DNA of 64,000 nt, taken from contig OZ007569.1 in the NCBI GenBank assembly GCA_963931925.1, positions 61,412,050 through 61,476,049 on the forward strand, written 5' to 3'. Both the position numbers and the translations under genes were made by a program. The notes beneath the pieces were generated by a model that saw nothing but the letters and a program-made list of their open reading frames with translations, had not been told where the DNA came from and did no database searches. Source of the stretch: Onchidella celtica. Its lineage: Eukaryota; Mollusca; Gastropoda; Systellommatophora; Onchidiidae. Positions within the stretch are counted from its first letter, which is position 1; every line of letters begins with the position of its first letter. This document shows positions 11,377-23,100 of the stretch, piece by piece.

Positions 11377-11731
11377 AATCAATGTCAGTCACAGGTCATT
11401 TGAGAAGTCCGTATTATTCCGGCCATACGGTGATTCCAGTTTTTGTTTTCAAGGACTATTATTATGAATTCCTATCTATGCGAGCTTTCTAAACTGATAT
11501 TTGTGCATGATGGATATAAATATTCATGGCCTTGCCTTTGGAGGAGAAATAGTTTCTGTAAAATTAACCATTGATTGAGGACATTTCTCCGATATCATGA
11601 TTACCAAATTAAAAATAGAGTCAACTAGTTCACATGAAGTTATTTCTCCGAGCTCGTTCTTTCACTTTCAGTCCATCCTTTTGTCTTTAATTCTCTGTCT
11701 CACCGATGCTTACATATTTTACTGCTTTTGA
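11377..11731. other. 3' flank or 3' UTR of gene 1
   Basis: No second gene is seen. The region is presumed to hold the 3' UTR; apart from the AATAAA overlapping the stop codon no strong polyadenylation hexamer stands out. Confidence 0.4.
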
Positions 11732-11912
11732 TCACAGCACTCGCTCCGCTGTTATTTACGGACAATGACGTATGAAAAAGTAGAACACTCTTTGCCTCTA
11801 CAGCGGTGAGGAGCGGAACGAAACGGATGCTGTGGACACGTATGCAGAAGCAAAGAGTGTTTTACTTTTTCATACGTCATTGTCCGTAAAAATAGCGGAG
11901 CGGATGCTGTGG
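11732..11912. mobile_element. fold-back MITE, 181 bp
   Basis: Arms of about 63 bp (11732-11795 and 11850-11912) are inverted copies. GGACAATGACGTATGAAAAA at the left pairs with its reverse complement at the right, and CTCGCTCCGCT pairs with AGCGGAGCG. The 54-bp centre repeats part of an arm tip: CGGATGCTGTGGACACG at 11824-11840 appears again at 11901-11917. There is no coding capacity. No target duplication can be called, so the superfamily is open. Confidence 0.8.
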
Positions 11913-13600
11913 ACACGAGCAGTAACACAGTAAATGTACATGTATATCATATTTTAATTAAGAAAGTTTACAGGCATGAGATAACTGTTCAAAATGATTT
12001 TGTATTATTTTGTTTTGCTTTTCCTGAGTTTGTTTGTGTGTTTAAAGATTATGGAAGGAAATATCCAAGGCTGCTTACAGAACATGAACTTTTAAAACCT
12101 TGAATGAAAATTCTACGCACGTGAGAGGAATAATTATGTTACTTTAACTTTAAGAAAAGAGATGAACGAGAGAAACAAACAATACTGATACATGTATGAG
12201 GTAAAGGGTACAAGGTAATTTAAAAAGAACTGAACACTTCTAAAAACCTATCATTATTCAGTTATCCAGGTTACATAATATGAACATGTACAATGAGCAG
12301 TTTGTAATTAAACTTTTTCACAGCCATTTCTATTATTTTACCAAAATTTATGCTCAAATTAAGCCCCTCATGCAATGCAGCACATTAATTTTGTAGTGCC
12401 GTAGAAAGCTGATATGGCATCCTCAGGGCGTTTCTTCATTCCCCAATACGCCGCTGAAAAGGTTGTGCAAACGCAAAGTCACTGGGATATCAACATCAGA
12501 GGAAATTGCACTGTGTGATCTTTTGAGATGTTATTGGCCAGTGTTCGAGGGACAGATCGATATTGCGAACACAACTTCCAAGAAACCAGCACCGTAGAAG
12601 ATCGTCATTCAGAAACCTCAGCATTGCGCCACAGAATTGTGCCGAGGTTGGTTTTCGGAGAAGTTTGCCCTTGGCTTTTGCACATTTTTTTTTTTTTTTT
12701 GGTTCTTTTTTTGGCTGTTGATATTTCTGTTGTCATCTTGGCTTTCTTAGCCCTCCAAAGGGCTTCCTACTAGGTTGCTTTTCTTGTCCTTGTCTTGGCC
12801 TTCTTTCTTTCCTTTTTTTTCTTGGCCCCCAAAAGGATTCCTCAAAAGGCTGGATTCTTCTTTTTCTTCTTTTTTTCCCCTTTCCCTGGGCCACAGAAGT
12901 GAGTTAGAACCCCGTGTAAGTCTGGAAAATGAAGTTATCATAGTCTTTCTGTGGCTGCTGGAAAAGATAATCCGTCAGGATGTCCTTTATCCTACCATTC
13001 TGTTCTCCACAAGTGATAAGACCAAAGACTTGTTCGCCTCATTTGGACAAAAGATACTGATTTCTGGCGAATTCCTTTGTTTTAGTTTGACTTGTTGGCT
13101 TAAAATACATGCTCATGTGCAGTGTATTTAGCGAACAGTAATATTTTTAAAGTGTTCTTGTTCAAAAAAATATGTAAGATGCTGACTTTCTTTTGAAGTA
13201 ACCCATAAAATCCTAGAGGGTTAAAATTCATGTAACCATTTCACCCTTTGTTGTTTTCCCACCGACTGTCATTACAGCATTAATTAGTAAACCAGCAGTG
13301 GCATGGTATTTATCACTGTTATTGTTTAAATATAACAATATGTTAAGTAAATGCAGAAAATCTTGACTGTTAAAAATGAGTTTGTTAGTTTGTTTTTTGT
13401 TTGTTTGTTTGTTTCTACTTTCTGACGGTGTTTCCCTGACCCAAGTGTGTCCATTGCCATTGGTGTCACTAAACTGCTTGACATCTCTCGTGTGATAACA
13501 AAAATGCTGCACACGCTAAAGAGGAAGCCTGTACCCTTTGTCTTATGCTGTTAGTTTTCAACGATATTTTTTTCTTTCTCATGGTTTAATTAATCTCAAG
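11913..13600. other. intergenic, no gene seen
   Basis: The stretch holds T-rich low-complexity DNA (about 12685-12890) and no exon with recognisable features. Open frames such as those at 12528-13131 are driven by skewed composition. Confidence 0.5.
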
Positions 13601-13833
13601 TCTTATTGAAGACTTTCTCATGTTTATATAAACGTCACATTTAAATATCAGCTGAAAAGTCATCTCTTTACGCTCTGAATGTCCATGTTTTGGTTTTCCC
13701 TAAGTATGCCTGGGTATTGTGTGAGTGATTGTGTGATATATTTGTTGTAAAGCGCTTAAAGCCTGGTTATTAAAGGTATGAAGCGCAATACAAATGCTGT
13801 GTATTATTATTACTATTACTATTGTTATAAAGA
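13601..13833 (+). mobile_element. LINE 3' end fragment
   Basis: The piece at about 13639-13678 translates as VTFKYQLKSHLFTL followed by a stop, a typical last stretch of a LINE ORF2. The following 3' UTR contains GTAAAGCGCTTAAAGCC and AAGCGCAATACAAATGC, the GCGCTT/AAGCGC hairpin type of 3' end seen in several LINE groups, and ends in an ATT/ATTACT tail (about 13801-13833). Only the 3' end remains. The left limit is uncertain. Confidence 0.6.
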
Positions 13834-14203
13834 ACAGAAAAAAAAAGACTTAAATCACATTGCTTGATGTAACGCACAGAAATCATTTTACAGTTACAGC
13901 AGACTGAGAAAATGAAGGATGTGCAGTGCATCTCCAGTGTTTTGGGAAACAAAGAGTGGTGACGTACTCTGTTCATGCAATAAACTGATGACGGACTTCT
14001 GGAACATTATAAAGAGAGATCAGAAAAGCAAATTATAAACAGACTGTCTAAGTCATCTCTTGAACTATAAATTTACAAACTACATTCTGATTCTGGTGAT
14101 GGTAATGTAATTTCTATGTGCAGTTTTGTAATGAAGCTCATACTTAAGAGGAAGATGATGACGAGGAAGGCTCCAATCAAGTTCTATTGCAGAATTCTAA
14201 TTC

Positions 14204-14965
14204 AACAGGTCCTTTCTTTCTTTCTTTCTTGTTTCTCTCTTCCTTTCGTACGTTCTTTCTTTCCTTTCTCTATTTCTTTGTAGTGTTCTTTCTTCCTCCG
14301 TTCCTTCCTTCCTTCGTTCTTTCCTTCATTTTTTCTCAATTTCTTTCTGGGTTTTTTTTTCTTCCTTCCTTCCTTTCTTTCTTTCTTGTTTCTCTCTTTC
14401 TTTCGCACGTTCTTTCTTTCCTTTTTTTTTCTTTCTCTATTTCTTTGTAGTGTTCTTTCTTCCTCCTTTCCTTCCTTCCTTCGTTCTTTCTTTCATTTTT
14501 TCTCAATTTCTTTCTGGGTTTTTTTTTCTTCCTTCCTTCCTTTCTTTCTTTCTTTTTTCTCTCTTTCTTTCGTTCGTTCTTTCTTTCCTTTTTTTTTTCT
14601 TTCTCTATTTCTTTGTAGTGTTCTTTCTTCCTCCTTTCCTTCCTTCCTTCGTTCTTTCTTTCATTTTTTCTCAATTTCTTTCTGGGTTTTTTTTTTCTTC
14701 CTTCCTTCCTTTCTTTTTTCTCTCTTTCTTTCGTTCGTTCTTTCTTTCCTTTTTTTTTCTTTCTCTATTTCTTTGTAGTGTTCTTTCTTCCTCCTGTCCT
14801 TCCTTCCTTCGTTCTTTCAATCATCTTTTCTCAATTTCTTTCAGGTTTTCTTTTTTTCTTCCTTCCTTCCCTAATTTCTTTCGTTCTTTCTTTCTTCCTT
14901 TTCTTTCATTCCTTCTTTCTTTCTTTTTTCTTTCTTTCTTTCTTTCTCGTTTTCTTCCTTTTGGA
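14204..14965. repeat. pyrimidine-rich satellite with a 160-168 bp period
   Basis: This is a strand-biased C/T tract of CTTT and CTTCC units with a higher-order period. The marker TAGTGTTCTTTCTTCCTCC occurs near 14281, 14448, 14616 and 14776, giving spacings of 167, 168 and 160 bp. Open frames in it (for example 14450-15010 plus and 14336-14674 minus) are composition artefacts. Confidence 0.85.
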
Positions 14966-15469
14966 TGTAGCAGTAATAATAAGGTCAAGCTAGCTGCCAG
15001 ACACACTTGAAATTTAGTTTTGATGAAGGAAATTGTAATCCAGCCATTTTTGACCACTATGATAATGCCCATGACTGCCACTGTGAATATTATGTGATTC
15101 GCTCCATTAGCGGGTTAGTCATTATTTCCCGATTACGCCCCTTTCCTTGGTGCCAAGGCGGAAACGTCCCACTTCCAAGTCTCAGTGCACGAACTCGCAG
15201 GGTGCATCAATAGTGGTGGACCTAGGCTACGGGCAGACCAATACATTTAATATTGGCAGCTATAGGGCTACAGAGTGGCACGATGAACGAGAAGTTAATT
15301 ATATCAGATCTACTTCATTCTGCTGTGAGAACGATATTTCTGGTACGGATGAACAGGCAAACGGTTCTGGTATTATGTCTGAGTTTTGCTGGTGTTTGTG
15401 TTAACAAGTAGCTATGTGTAAACAGTGGAAGGGAAGGAGGCGAGTATAGGATATACAACTTACCAAGGC

Positions 15470-15471
<2 letters not shown>

Positions 15472-15564
<93 letters not shown>

Positions 15565-15648
15565 GTCTATCTATCTGTCTATCTGTCTATCTGTCTATCT
15601 ATCTATCTGTCTATCTGTCTGTCTGTCTGTCTGTCTGTTACCTACCTT

Positions 15649-15725
<77 letters not shown>

Positions 15726-15737
15726 TTATCCATCTAT

Positions 15738-15787
<50 letters not shown>

Positions 15788-15863
15788 GTCTATCTATCTA
15801 TCTGTCTGTCTGTCTGTCTGTTTACCTACCTTTCTATCAATCTATCTGTCTATCAATCAATCA

Positions 15864-15935
<72 letters not shown>

Positions 15936-15995
15936 GTCTGTTTACCTACCTTTCTATCAATCTATCTATCTATCTATCTATCTATCTATTTGTCT
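15472..15995. repeat. (CTAT)n/(CTGT)n microsatellite, about 520 bp
   Basis: A long CTAT array is interrupted by CTGT blocks and by TTACCTACCTTTCTAT spacers at about 15639, 15821 and 15942. The recurring spacer shows that the array grew in blocks of about 120-180 bp as well as by single units. Confidence 0.95.
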
Positions 15996-16055
15996 TCTGT
16001 TAAACTATCTGCGCATTCGAAGACTAAATTCCCTGTCCGTACACAAATAAGAATC

Positions 16056-16096
16056 ACACACACACACACCCACATACGCACACACACACACACACA
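16056..16096. repeat. (CA)n microsatellite
   Basis: A short ACACAC tract with a few interruptions. Confidence 0.85.
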
Positions 16097-16292
16097 CTCT
16101 AAAATGTCTGCGTCGTTGAGACTTCTGGCTAAAGAATCATTATCCATATTCTCAAGCTTTCATATCTTTTTAATCATTTCTAAGACCAAAGATCGATCCT
16201 CGAATGTTATTACTGCAGTGTGAATAGATTCTTTTTCGGATTCCGTAGCGCAACGTAATAACTTCAGTACCGTACACAATAGATTTATACAA

Positions 16293-16741
16293 TAAAAACC
16301 ACAGAAAAACTGTGGGGTCGCAGCAGGGCTATAAGCAAAGTCAAAATTGGGCAAAAAGAAAAGGTTGTATGTTGCAAAGCCCCGCGTGAGAAATAAAACC
16401 CAAACAATACAAAGCAAACTAAAGAGATGACAGAAAATACACAAATTTTCGGCATTCGCCTTTGTCAAGTGAAAAAAATGAACAATAAAAGACTTCAACA
16501 GGAACGAAGTGAACCAGTTTATTTCGGTGCTGCTAACGAAGCAAGAACTCGCAGCTAAGTAAACTGGTTCACTTCGTTCCTGTTGAAGTCTTTTATTGTT
16601 CGTTTTTTTCACTTGACAAAGGAGAAAGCCGAAAATTTGTGTATTTTCTGTCTTCTCTTTAGTTTGCTTTGTATTGTTTGGGTTTTATTTCTCACGCGGG
16701 GCTTTGCAACATACAACCTTTTCTTTTTGCCCAATTTTGAC
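16293..16741. mobile_element. fold-back element flanked by a 13-bp direct repeat
   Basis: Two inverted arms of 183 bp (16339-16521 and 16560-16742) surround a 38-bp centre and appear more than 90% identical. A perfect direct repeat, TAGATTTATACAA, lies at 16280-16292 and 16742-16754, so the inserted unit is 16293-16741 and includes 46 unpaired bases on the left with a small hairpin (CCACAG, loop, CTGTGG). A 13-bp duplication is long for a cut-and-paste DNA transposon. It fits target-primed insertion (LINE or Penelope-like machinery) of an inverted dimer better, but that is inference. The minus-strand frame at 16160-16612 runs through the arm and is not a gene. Confidence 0.8.
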
Positions 16742-16933
16742 TAGATTTATACAAGGAAGAAATCTGGTTATTTCTAACCCCTCATAATATCTCTAATGCG
16801 ATCTTGATGGCCTTTTTGTGTAAATAAGTGCGTGTACCTGATCGCTGATCTGGTCAAGATCTGCCAAGCAAGGAAATAGTGTGACAGCTATTTAGAAACC
16901 ATTATTTTCGGACACGGTTGAGCCACTCCAGAT

Positions 16934-17605
16934 AAGATAAGATAAGATAAGATAAGATAAATTTTATTCGTCCTTGTACAAGGAAATTTGTTTTGATCAT
17001 TGAATACATAACAATACAGTTACAGAAGCAGAAAGTATGATACATAGCGCGCACACACACATATATACACACACACTGATAAATTAACTAAATTAACAAA
17101 ATTAACAGTGCACACAATATGCTTCCCTAACTAAAACACACTGACCTGACACGCAGGACATAATTCAACAGATTACGATCAAGATGACGACATTATTGTA
17201 ACATCCTAGTTGATGATGGAATAAACGATTTAAAGTAGCGCTCAGTTTTAGTTTTCTTTGACAACAGCCTTAAACTTCTTACAGATCTTATATATTCCTT
17301 GTTCAGGGGATGTTGGGGGTCATTTATAATAATATTAGCTTTTTTAATACAAGCACCAGTGTACAGCTCATCAAAATATGGCAGATCACAGATACAAATT
17401 TTGGATGCTTTTTTAATTAAATTATTGATCTTATTTTTATCTTTTTGTAAGATGTTTCCTCCCCAACAGACAACTCCATACATCAAAACGCTCTGAATAG
17501 CCATGGTGTAAAATATTTTCAGAATGCTTTTGCTAACTTTTAAAAAGCGGAGCTTTCTGAGGAAATACATGCGCTGGTTGGCTTTCTTGTATACAGGAGC
17601 AAGAT
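16934..17605 (-). mobile_element. LINE 3' part, 5'-truncated, Rex1-like C-terminus
   Basis: The minus strand carries the end of ORF2 (stop at 17193) and a 3' UTR of about 230 bp. It ends in six to seven TTATC units, seen as GATAA on the plus strand at about 16934-16963. The frame is lost just upstream of about 17605, which marks the truncation. This is a different lineage from the LINE at 7665. Confidence 0.8.
17193..17605 (-). CDS. LINE ORF2 C-terminal fragment
   Basis: The fragment reads NLAPVYKKANQRMYFLRKLR at its start and continues with IQSVLMYGVVCWGGNI, DELYTGACIKKA, NDPQHPLNKEY and KTERYFKSFIPSSTRML before the stop. This block follows the reverse transcriptase in Rex1-type and related non-LTR elements. 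The polymerase core itself is missing. The remaining codons are open. Confidence 0.75.
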
Positions 17606-17692
17606 TCGACGGTTATATGCAAGCTGCTGGAAGTAGGCGCGATAGATGTTTATGTATACATTGTGGGTGTCTTTACAGTGAGATGGAGGGTG

Positions 17693-17915
17693 AAAAAGAA
17701 AGTGAGTGAAAGAGAGAGAGAGAGCGAGAAAGAAAGAGAGAGAGGGCGAGAAAGAAAGAGAGAGAGAGGAAAAAAGAGAGAGTAGGAGAAATACAAGAGA
17801 AAGAGGGTGAAAAGGGTGGTGAAAGAGAGACAGACAGACATACAGACAAGAAAGAGAGAGTTAAAAAGAGGCAGACACACAGAAAGAGAGAGAGAGATAG
17901 AGAGAGAGAGAGCAA
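17693..17915. repeat. GA-rich low-complexity tract
   Basis: Imperfect GAGA/GAAA repeats. All open frames crossing it are artefacts. Confidence 0.9.
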
Positions 17916-18024
17916 AGATTAGTGTGTGCACAATGAATAACGAACTTTCAGTATATGGATATCGACCGGCTGAATGCTTGATAAACTAACATTTTCATCG
18001 AAGCGTTTGGTTGCCATTGTGTTG

Positions 18025-18235
18025 GGGCGTGCGAGCGTGAGCGAGTGAGTGAGTGATTGAGTGAGAGAGTGAGTGACTGAGTGAGTGATTGAGTGAGTGA
18101 TTGAGTGAGAGAGTAAGTGAGTGGGTGAGTGAGTTAGTGAGTGAGTGAGTGAGTGAGTGAGTGAGTGAATGAATGAGAGAGAGAGAGTGAGTGAGTAAGT
18201 AAGAGAGTGAGTGCTTGAGTGAGCGAATAACAAAA
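18025..18235. repeat. (GAGT)n microsatellite
   Basis: GAGT/GATT tetranucleotide array with GA interruptions. The minus-strand HSLTHSLT frames it creates are artefacts. Confidence 0.9.
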
Positions 18236-18878
18236 ATGCAAAGGGAGTGGAGGGGGGTGGGAATCAAATTATATAGTTTCAGATATCCGTTTTACTGATA
18301 CACACCGGTGACTACGCCCCTGAAAATTTGTTAAACAAAAGGTTCAGTCCACCCCGATAACAGTTCAACTTCCGCCCCTCTACTGCCCTGAAGGGGGTAT
18401 TTGAAAATCCATTAACAATCCTAACCAGGGGTAAACCACATAGAGAATGGAAACCCACGTTTATTTAAGGATACACTCTCTCCCTATTATCTGGCGTGTG
18501 ACCTTATGCTCCTGTCAGCAGGTTTAAGGTGGAGTGGACAATCTGGGACCGGGGAAGGGGAGGGGAGACGGGGGGCTACTGGGTAAGAAGTGGGAGAAAG
18601 GCGAGAGGGTTAGGACTTGACACAATGCAAACTGATTCGCCTGTTTAACCAAGTGCATCCCTGGGGGGTAGCTGCTGTTCTCTAACAAATAAAGAAAAAA
18701 AAATAGCCACAATCCGGATAAATGTTGAGGAATGAATGAATTGTCAAACAAGGACCATTTTTTAAAAAATATTTTCTAAGATGCACATCTCTTTGTTTTT
18801 GTAAGACAGTGATAGACAAACACACGGACAGACACACACATATACATAAAGCAGACAGACGGACAGAGAGAGACATTT

Positions 18879-18879
<1 letters not shown>

Positions 18880-18940
<61 letters not shown>

Positions 18941-18941
18941 C

Positions 18942-19008
<67 letters not shown>

Positions 19009-19009
19009 G
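18880..19009. repeat. (GATA)n microsatellite
   Basis: About 130 bp of GATA units with one CAGA interruption. Confidence 0.95.
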
Positions 19010-20004
19010 ATTTATTTTAGCTTAAACAAACTATCTCTGTGGCTGCCAGTGGAGTATGGCATTTTCGACAGCTTAGCATCTCGATTTAAACGTTTTGTAG
19101 CGGGGTGTGTAATAAAAGCCTTTGAAAGTTTGGGCCCGAGATTATGTGGTCAAGTAAAGCAAAAAGGGATTGGGGGGGGGTGGGGGAAGGGGGCGCAAAA
19201 GTGGGTTCGGAGGAAAGGATAATGCTAAGTAAGTGCTACTCGGTTTTATGTAATGGAAGAAAAAAAACAGGCACATCGTTTCTGGTAAGGAAAAAACAGC
19301 CCCTAGTGCTTGTGTAGAAAAACAAAACAATCACAAAAAAACAAAAAGCGGAAGTTGATGAGGGAGGATTTTTTTGTATATATCTGATTTGCCTGAATCT
19401 ACATTATGTTTGTAATGAATAGGTCGAGCGGATGCCCAGTGCAAACAAGCCAAGTGGACTATTAAGAGAGACATTATTTGGAAATCTTAACATTGTGTTA
19501 TAGTGTCTTTAAGAAATGACTCGCCTAATATTAAGGCAGAAATATGTGACATGGTTTGACATCATTTTATGTACAAGTTAAACCAAATACAGGCGAATGA
19601 AAATCACTGTAAACTTCATGAACTGTCATTTTTAAGGTGTGAAGCTGGACTGGAAAGAATTTTATAGGCAATGATGGACCATTTCATTCTCTCCTAATTC
19701 TCTTACAGTATCTCTAATATTAAACTCAAAATTCTTTGGTCGTTTTAGCTACTGTGAAAAAAGACAGCTGTTCTTTTGTAAATTTGTAAAGGTGTTTTTC
19801 AAGGTTTCAAAATGGTCATAACAAAATGAAGATCGGAACATTTTGCAAACAAATATCCTAAGACAACAATCCTCTATCTGTCCATTTTATTTCTGAAAAA
19901 GGTATGATTTCCAGATAATTAAAAATCCCTTTCCTTATGGTCAAGGAGATGTTATATCCGAGATGTTCATACTGTATTTTATTGGACACTTTTTTTTTCT
20001 CCAG
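19010..20004. other. intergenic or intronic, no gene seen
   Basis: No exon is recognised. The end resembles the intron end upstream of gene 2 (a GAGATGTTCATA-type stretch, then a T-run and CCAG), in keeping with a duplicated acceptor region. Confidence 0.4.
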
Positions 20005-20121
20005 GAAGCGCAGTGAAAGAGCGTGATAAAATTAATCGAGAGTGCTGTCCAGAGGAAAAAAACACAAAATCCTGAGAGAAACATGGTCCTTTCCGGCAAC
20101 AAACTTGTTCCACTGACAAGG
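20005..20121 (+). pseudogene. degraded copy of the start of gene 2's exon
   Basis: After an acceptor-like TTTTTTTTCTCCAG, about 115 bp aligns with the first bases of the exon at 24526. Shared stretches are GCAGT...GAAAGA.CGTGATAA, GTGCTGTC.AGAGGAAAA, AATCCTG.GAGAAA.ATGGTC and CTTTC.GGCAACAAACTT. By eye identity is roughly 80%. Compared with gene 2, two bases are missing in the ATG region, so the equivalent frame reads KRSERA and then a stop. Similarity stops near ACTGACA. It may be a pseudo-exon from a local duplication, a stop-bearing alternative exon, or a piece of a repeat shared by both places. Confidence 0.6.
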
Positions 20122-23100
20122 ACCATGCGGTCCTGTGTGACCACTGTCGACTTTCACTGTGATCGACGGTCTGGACAGGCAGCACAAACGTCATTCCATG
20201 GCTTGATCCCAATCTGATAATTATATCAACATGCGCCACCTTCAATCTGCTTGGTTTGTCTATGGCGTCTTAATACCTTCACTTCTTCTTTTGTAGGTGA
20301 AATGTTTTTCTGTAATAAAGCTGTCGCTGGACAATGGGGGCATTAAGATGTATGTCTTATTGACTCGCTTGTCTAGGCTTGGCCGAATTGCTTGGTGCGC
20401 AGACAAAGTGGTGCTGATTGCTGCTGAAAGAGCAGGAAAGTCTATTACAAAATGCTGAGTTTGTTAAAGCAGCTGGGCGTTTTTGTTTTAAGTGGACGTG
20501 TGACAGGCTATTACGTCGACAGGTAATGATTTCAGGTGCGCTATTTCAATGCTGGAGTAAATTAAAAGTTCGGTAAATCGAGCCTGAGAGCATATTACAT
20601 AGATGTCACAGCCAGAAACGGTGTGGCCCAAAGTTTAGGGAAGCTCTAGAGACCCTACTGGCGAGTGTAAACAGAGAATAAGACTATAATGTGTGAACCT
20701 AGCAGGGGTGCTACGAAGATGTGTAAAGGCGCAAAAAAAAAAACAAATCACGGATCCCTTACTAGGACTTGAAAATATGCCTTTAAAATGTCAATTCTGA
20801 GATAGTTCAAACTAATTATGAAATTTTACGAGGCTTCTTGGGGCCACACAGCCTTAATCTTTCGTTTATTTAGCTCCTGCAATTGATTTTACGCCATTGA
20901 TGACCTAGGACAGGACAGTAAATGTAACAAGGAAAAGAGAATAAAGCAATGCTCCTTGGATTTTGTAGTAGTGGCCTATGCAGTGGAAGTGATGTAACTG
21001 TGATGATGACATCTGCTATCTTCCATTGATAAATAGAATGTAGCTTAAGTGTTTCAGCCTGTCGGAGCAGTACTGTTTTCTGAAAGAGAGCAATGGAGAA
21101 AAGTAGAAGGAAAAATGTTGAAAACGTTAGTGGCAGCCTGAAGATGGTAGATTAAACAGAAATAGTGACGAGGCAGCTGTCGAGGACGTGTGCATTAATA
21201 ATTATAGTAACTGTGATGGCGACTACAAACTCATGTGCACCGCAGGTAGTAGAATGGTCAACCAGTACTGATATTAGAGGTACATGTACTAATATAATGT
21301 TATAGAAACAGTGGCACTCATTTTGGGTGTCACAATATTAGCTGCTCCATAGGGAGTAATTGGTGCTGAAGCAGAGCAAATCACAGTGTTGTTAAATTGC
21401 AATCACCGCAGCAGTGGCAGCACAATAATTCTGCTGTATACAGGTAGCTCGAGTCTTATCAATGTAAACACATGTGGTCATCACAAACGTGATCTCACCC
21501 AAGGAATCACAATGACCGTTGTAAAGGTGATGGTAGACGTTATTGTTAATAAGAAACCTGCGGTTCTGGAAGAATTGGTCGACGAGCTTTTCTGTTTGGA
21601 CATAATTATCTTTCTTATAGAAACCACAATAAACCTCTCAAAGTGGGGATAATTTCGATTGTCCTTGCGTTGTAAGCAGAAAAACATGACATTAAACAGA
21701 CAAAGAGATGGACCATTAAATATGACAAGTGACATTCTCATTTTTGCACAGATGTATTACCATGCTCCTAATGCCCCAATAAATTTATGGGAGAATAAAA
21801 TTCCTCGCCTTTGGCTCGAAGTCGTGAAGCGAGTGTTCAAATAGCGCATTATGCCGCTTTCCGTTCGATGCCATTGTTGAGAAACTTATAAGTATTCCGT
21901 CCTTAACCCTTTTGAAAAGGTGGAAGGGAAAATCAACTCTTTGTCTGGCTTATTCAGCGGGGCACTGGGGGGAGGAATTTGTATTGATCATGCGGAAACG
22001 GCAGTTCAAAGGCAGTGGAAAAATACCTCTCATTGTAGTCCTTGTTTGGTAAGTTAGAACGGCAGAGACTTTGATCATGATACGCCACTCGGACACCTCT
22101 CCTGAACGTCTTTAAAGGCTCTGAAAGAAGCATTTAGAGTTGTTTTAGAATTCAGGCCGGTAGTATTATTGATAGGATATCAAACCGTTCTAGAGTTTTC
22201 ACTAGTGAATGGAAGTAGGAAAGAACAGATAATAGCCAGGCTTTACCAGTAATATAATAGTGATTGAAACGTGTCATGTGTGCTTATTTTGGATCTCTTA
22301 TCTGATTGATAAAGCTTTCTTTGTTGGTCTTATATATATGTCGCCGCGTAAATGTCTTGAAAACCATTATGATGATAAATATTTTTCATGAAAAGGTTTC
22401 AGTAGTCCAGATCACTGACAATGATCTATCATAGAGACCGAATTTCTAGGTTTCTCTATACCAGACATAGTGCAAGAGTTCAGTGCTGGAAAAGGGCATT
22501 ATAACATAGTCTCAACTTGACACACAGTGGAAATTCTGGCTTGGTCTGTACATGCTGGATGTTGGATCATTTCTTGAAAGCTGGAAGTGGTAAGTCGACA
22601 TGTGAAATTTTTTTGTTCTGATTGTTCCGTGCCCTTGTATTTTATTATAGTCTTTAGTAATTTTTTTTAACTTAAATTGTTTCCAGCATCTTTATCAAGA
22701 ACTATATGAGATAAGAGAGCACTTATGTTTATGTCAAGATTTCCCAGGTACGTTATCACAAAAGTTGGACAACAATATTTGCCTTTGTTCTAACGATTTC
22801 GACACACTTCCTTGGAACTGTAGAAATTGATTTTGACTACTTTTCAGGAGAAGCAAAAAACTATTTTATTTTGGCACAACCGGTCTAGTTGAGCTGAATT
22901 TTTTTACTATTCGGTTATTTTTCGGCTTAGGAGTCTATATATAACCAAGATCATTCGATGTGGCTTTGAATGTAGCTGAATATAATTATATTGAAATGAT
23001 ATTTCGAAATTTTGAGTTACTAGCCTCAGGGAAGGCGACACTTTAAAGCTGCACATTTGCACGCTACTCTAATAAAAATTAATTCTGTCGAAATCAAGTG

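Noticed and set aside
14187-15010. Several long Phe/Leu/Ser or Lys/Arg open frames
   Set aside because: They come from the CTTT/CTTCC tract and exist on both strands at once.
15425-16003. 192-codon YLSI-repeat frame
   Set aside because: It is a pure translation of the CTAT array; the same applies to frames at 59646-60194 and 60763-61284.
16430-16660. Hammerhead-like motif in the fold-back arms (TTGACAAAGGC, GAAT, GCCGAAA)
   Set aside because: The stem-loop followed by GAAA resembles Penelope-type hammerheads, but the CUGAUGA core is not matched at key positions and no convincing cleavage stem was found.
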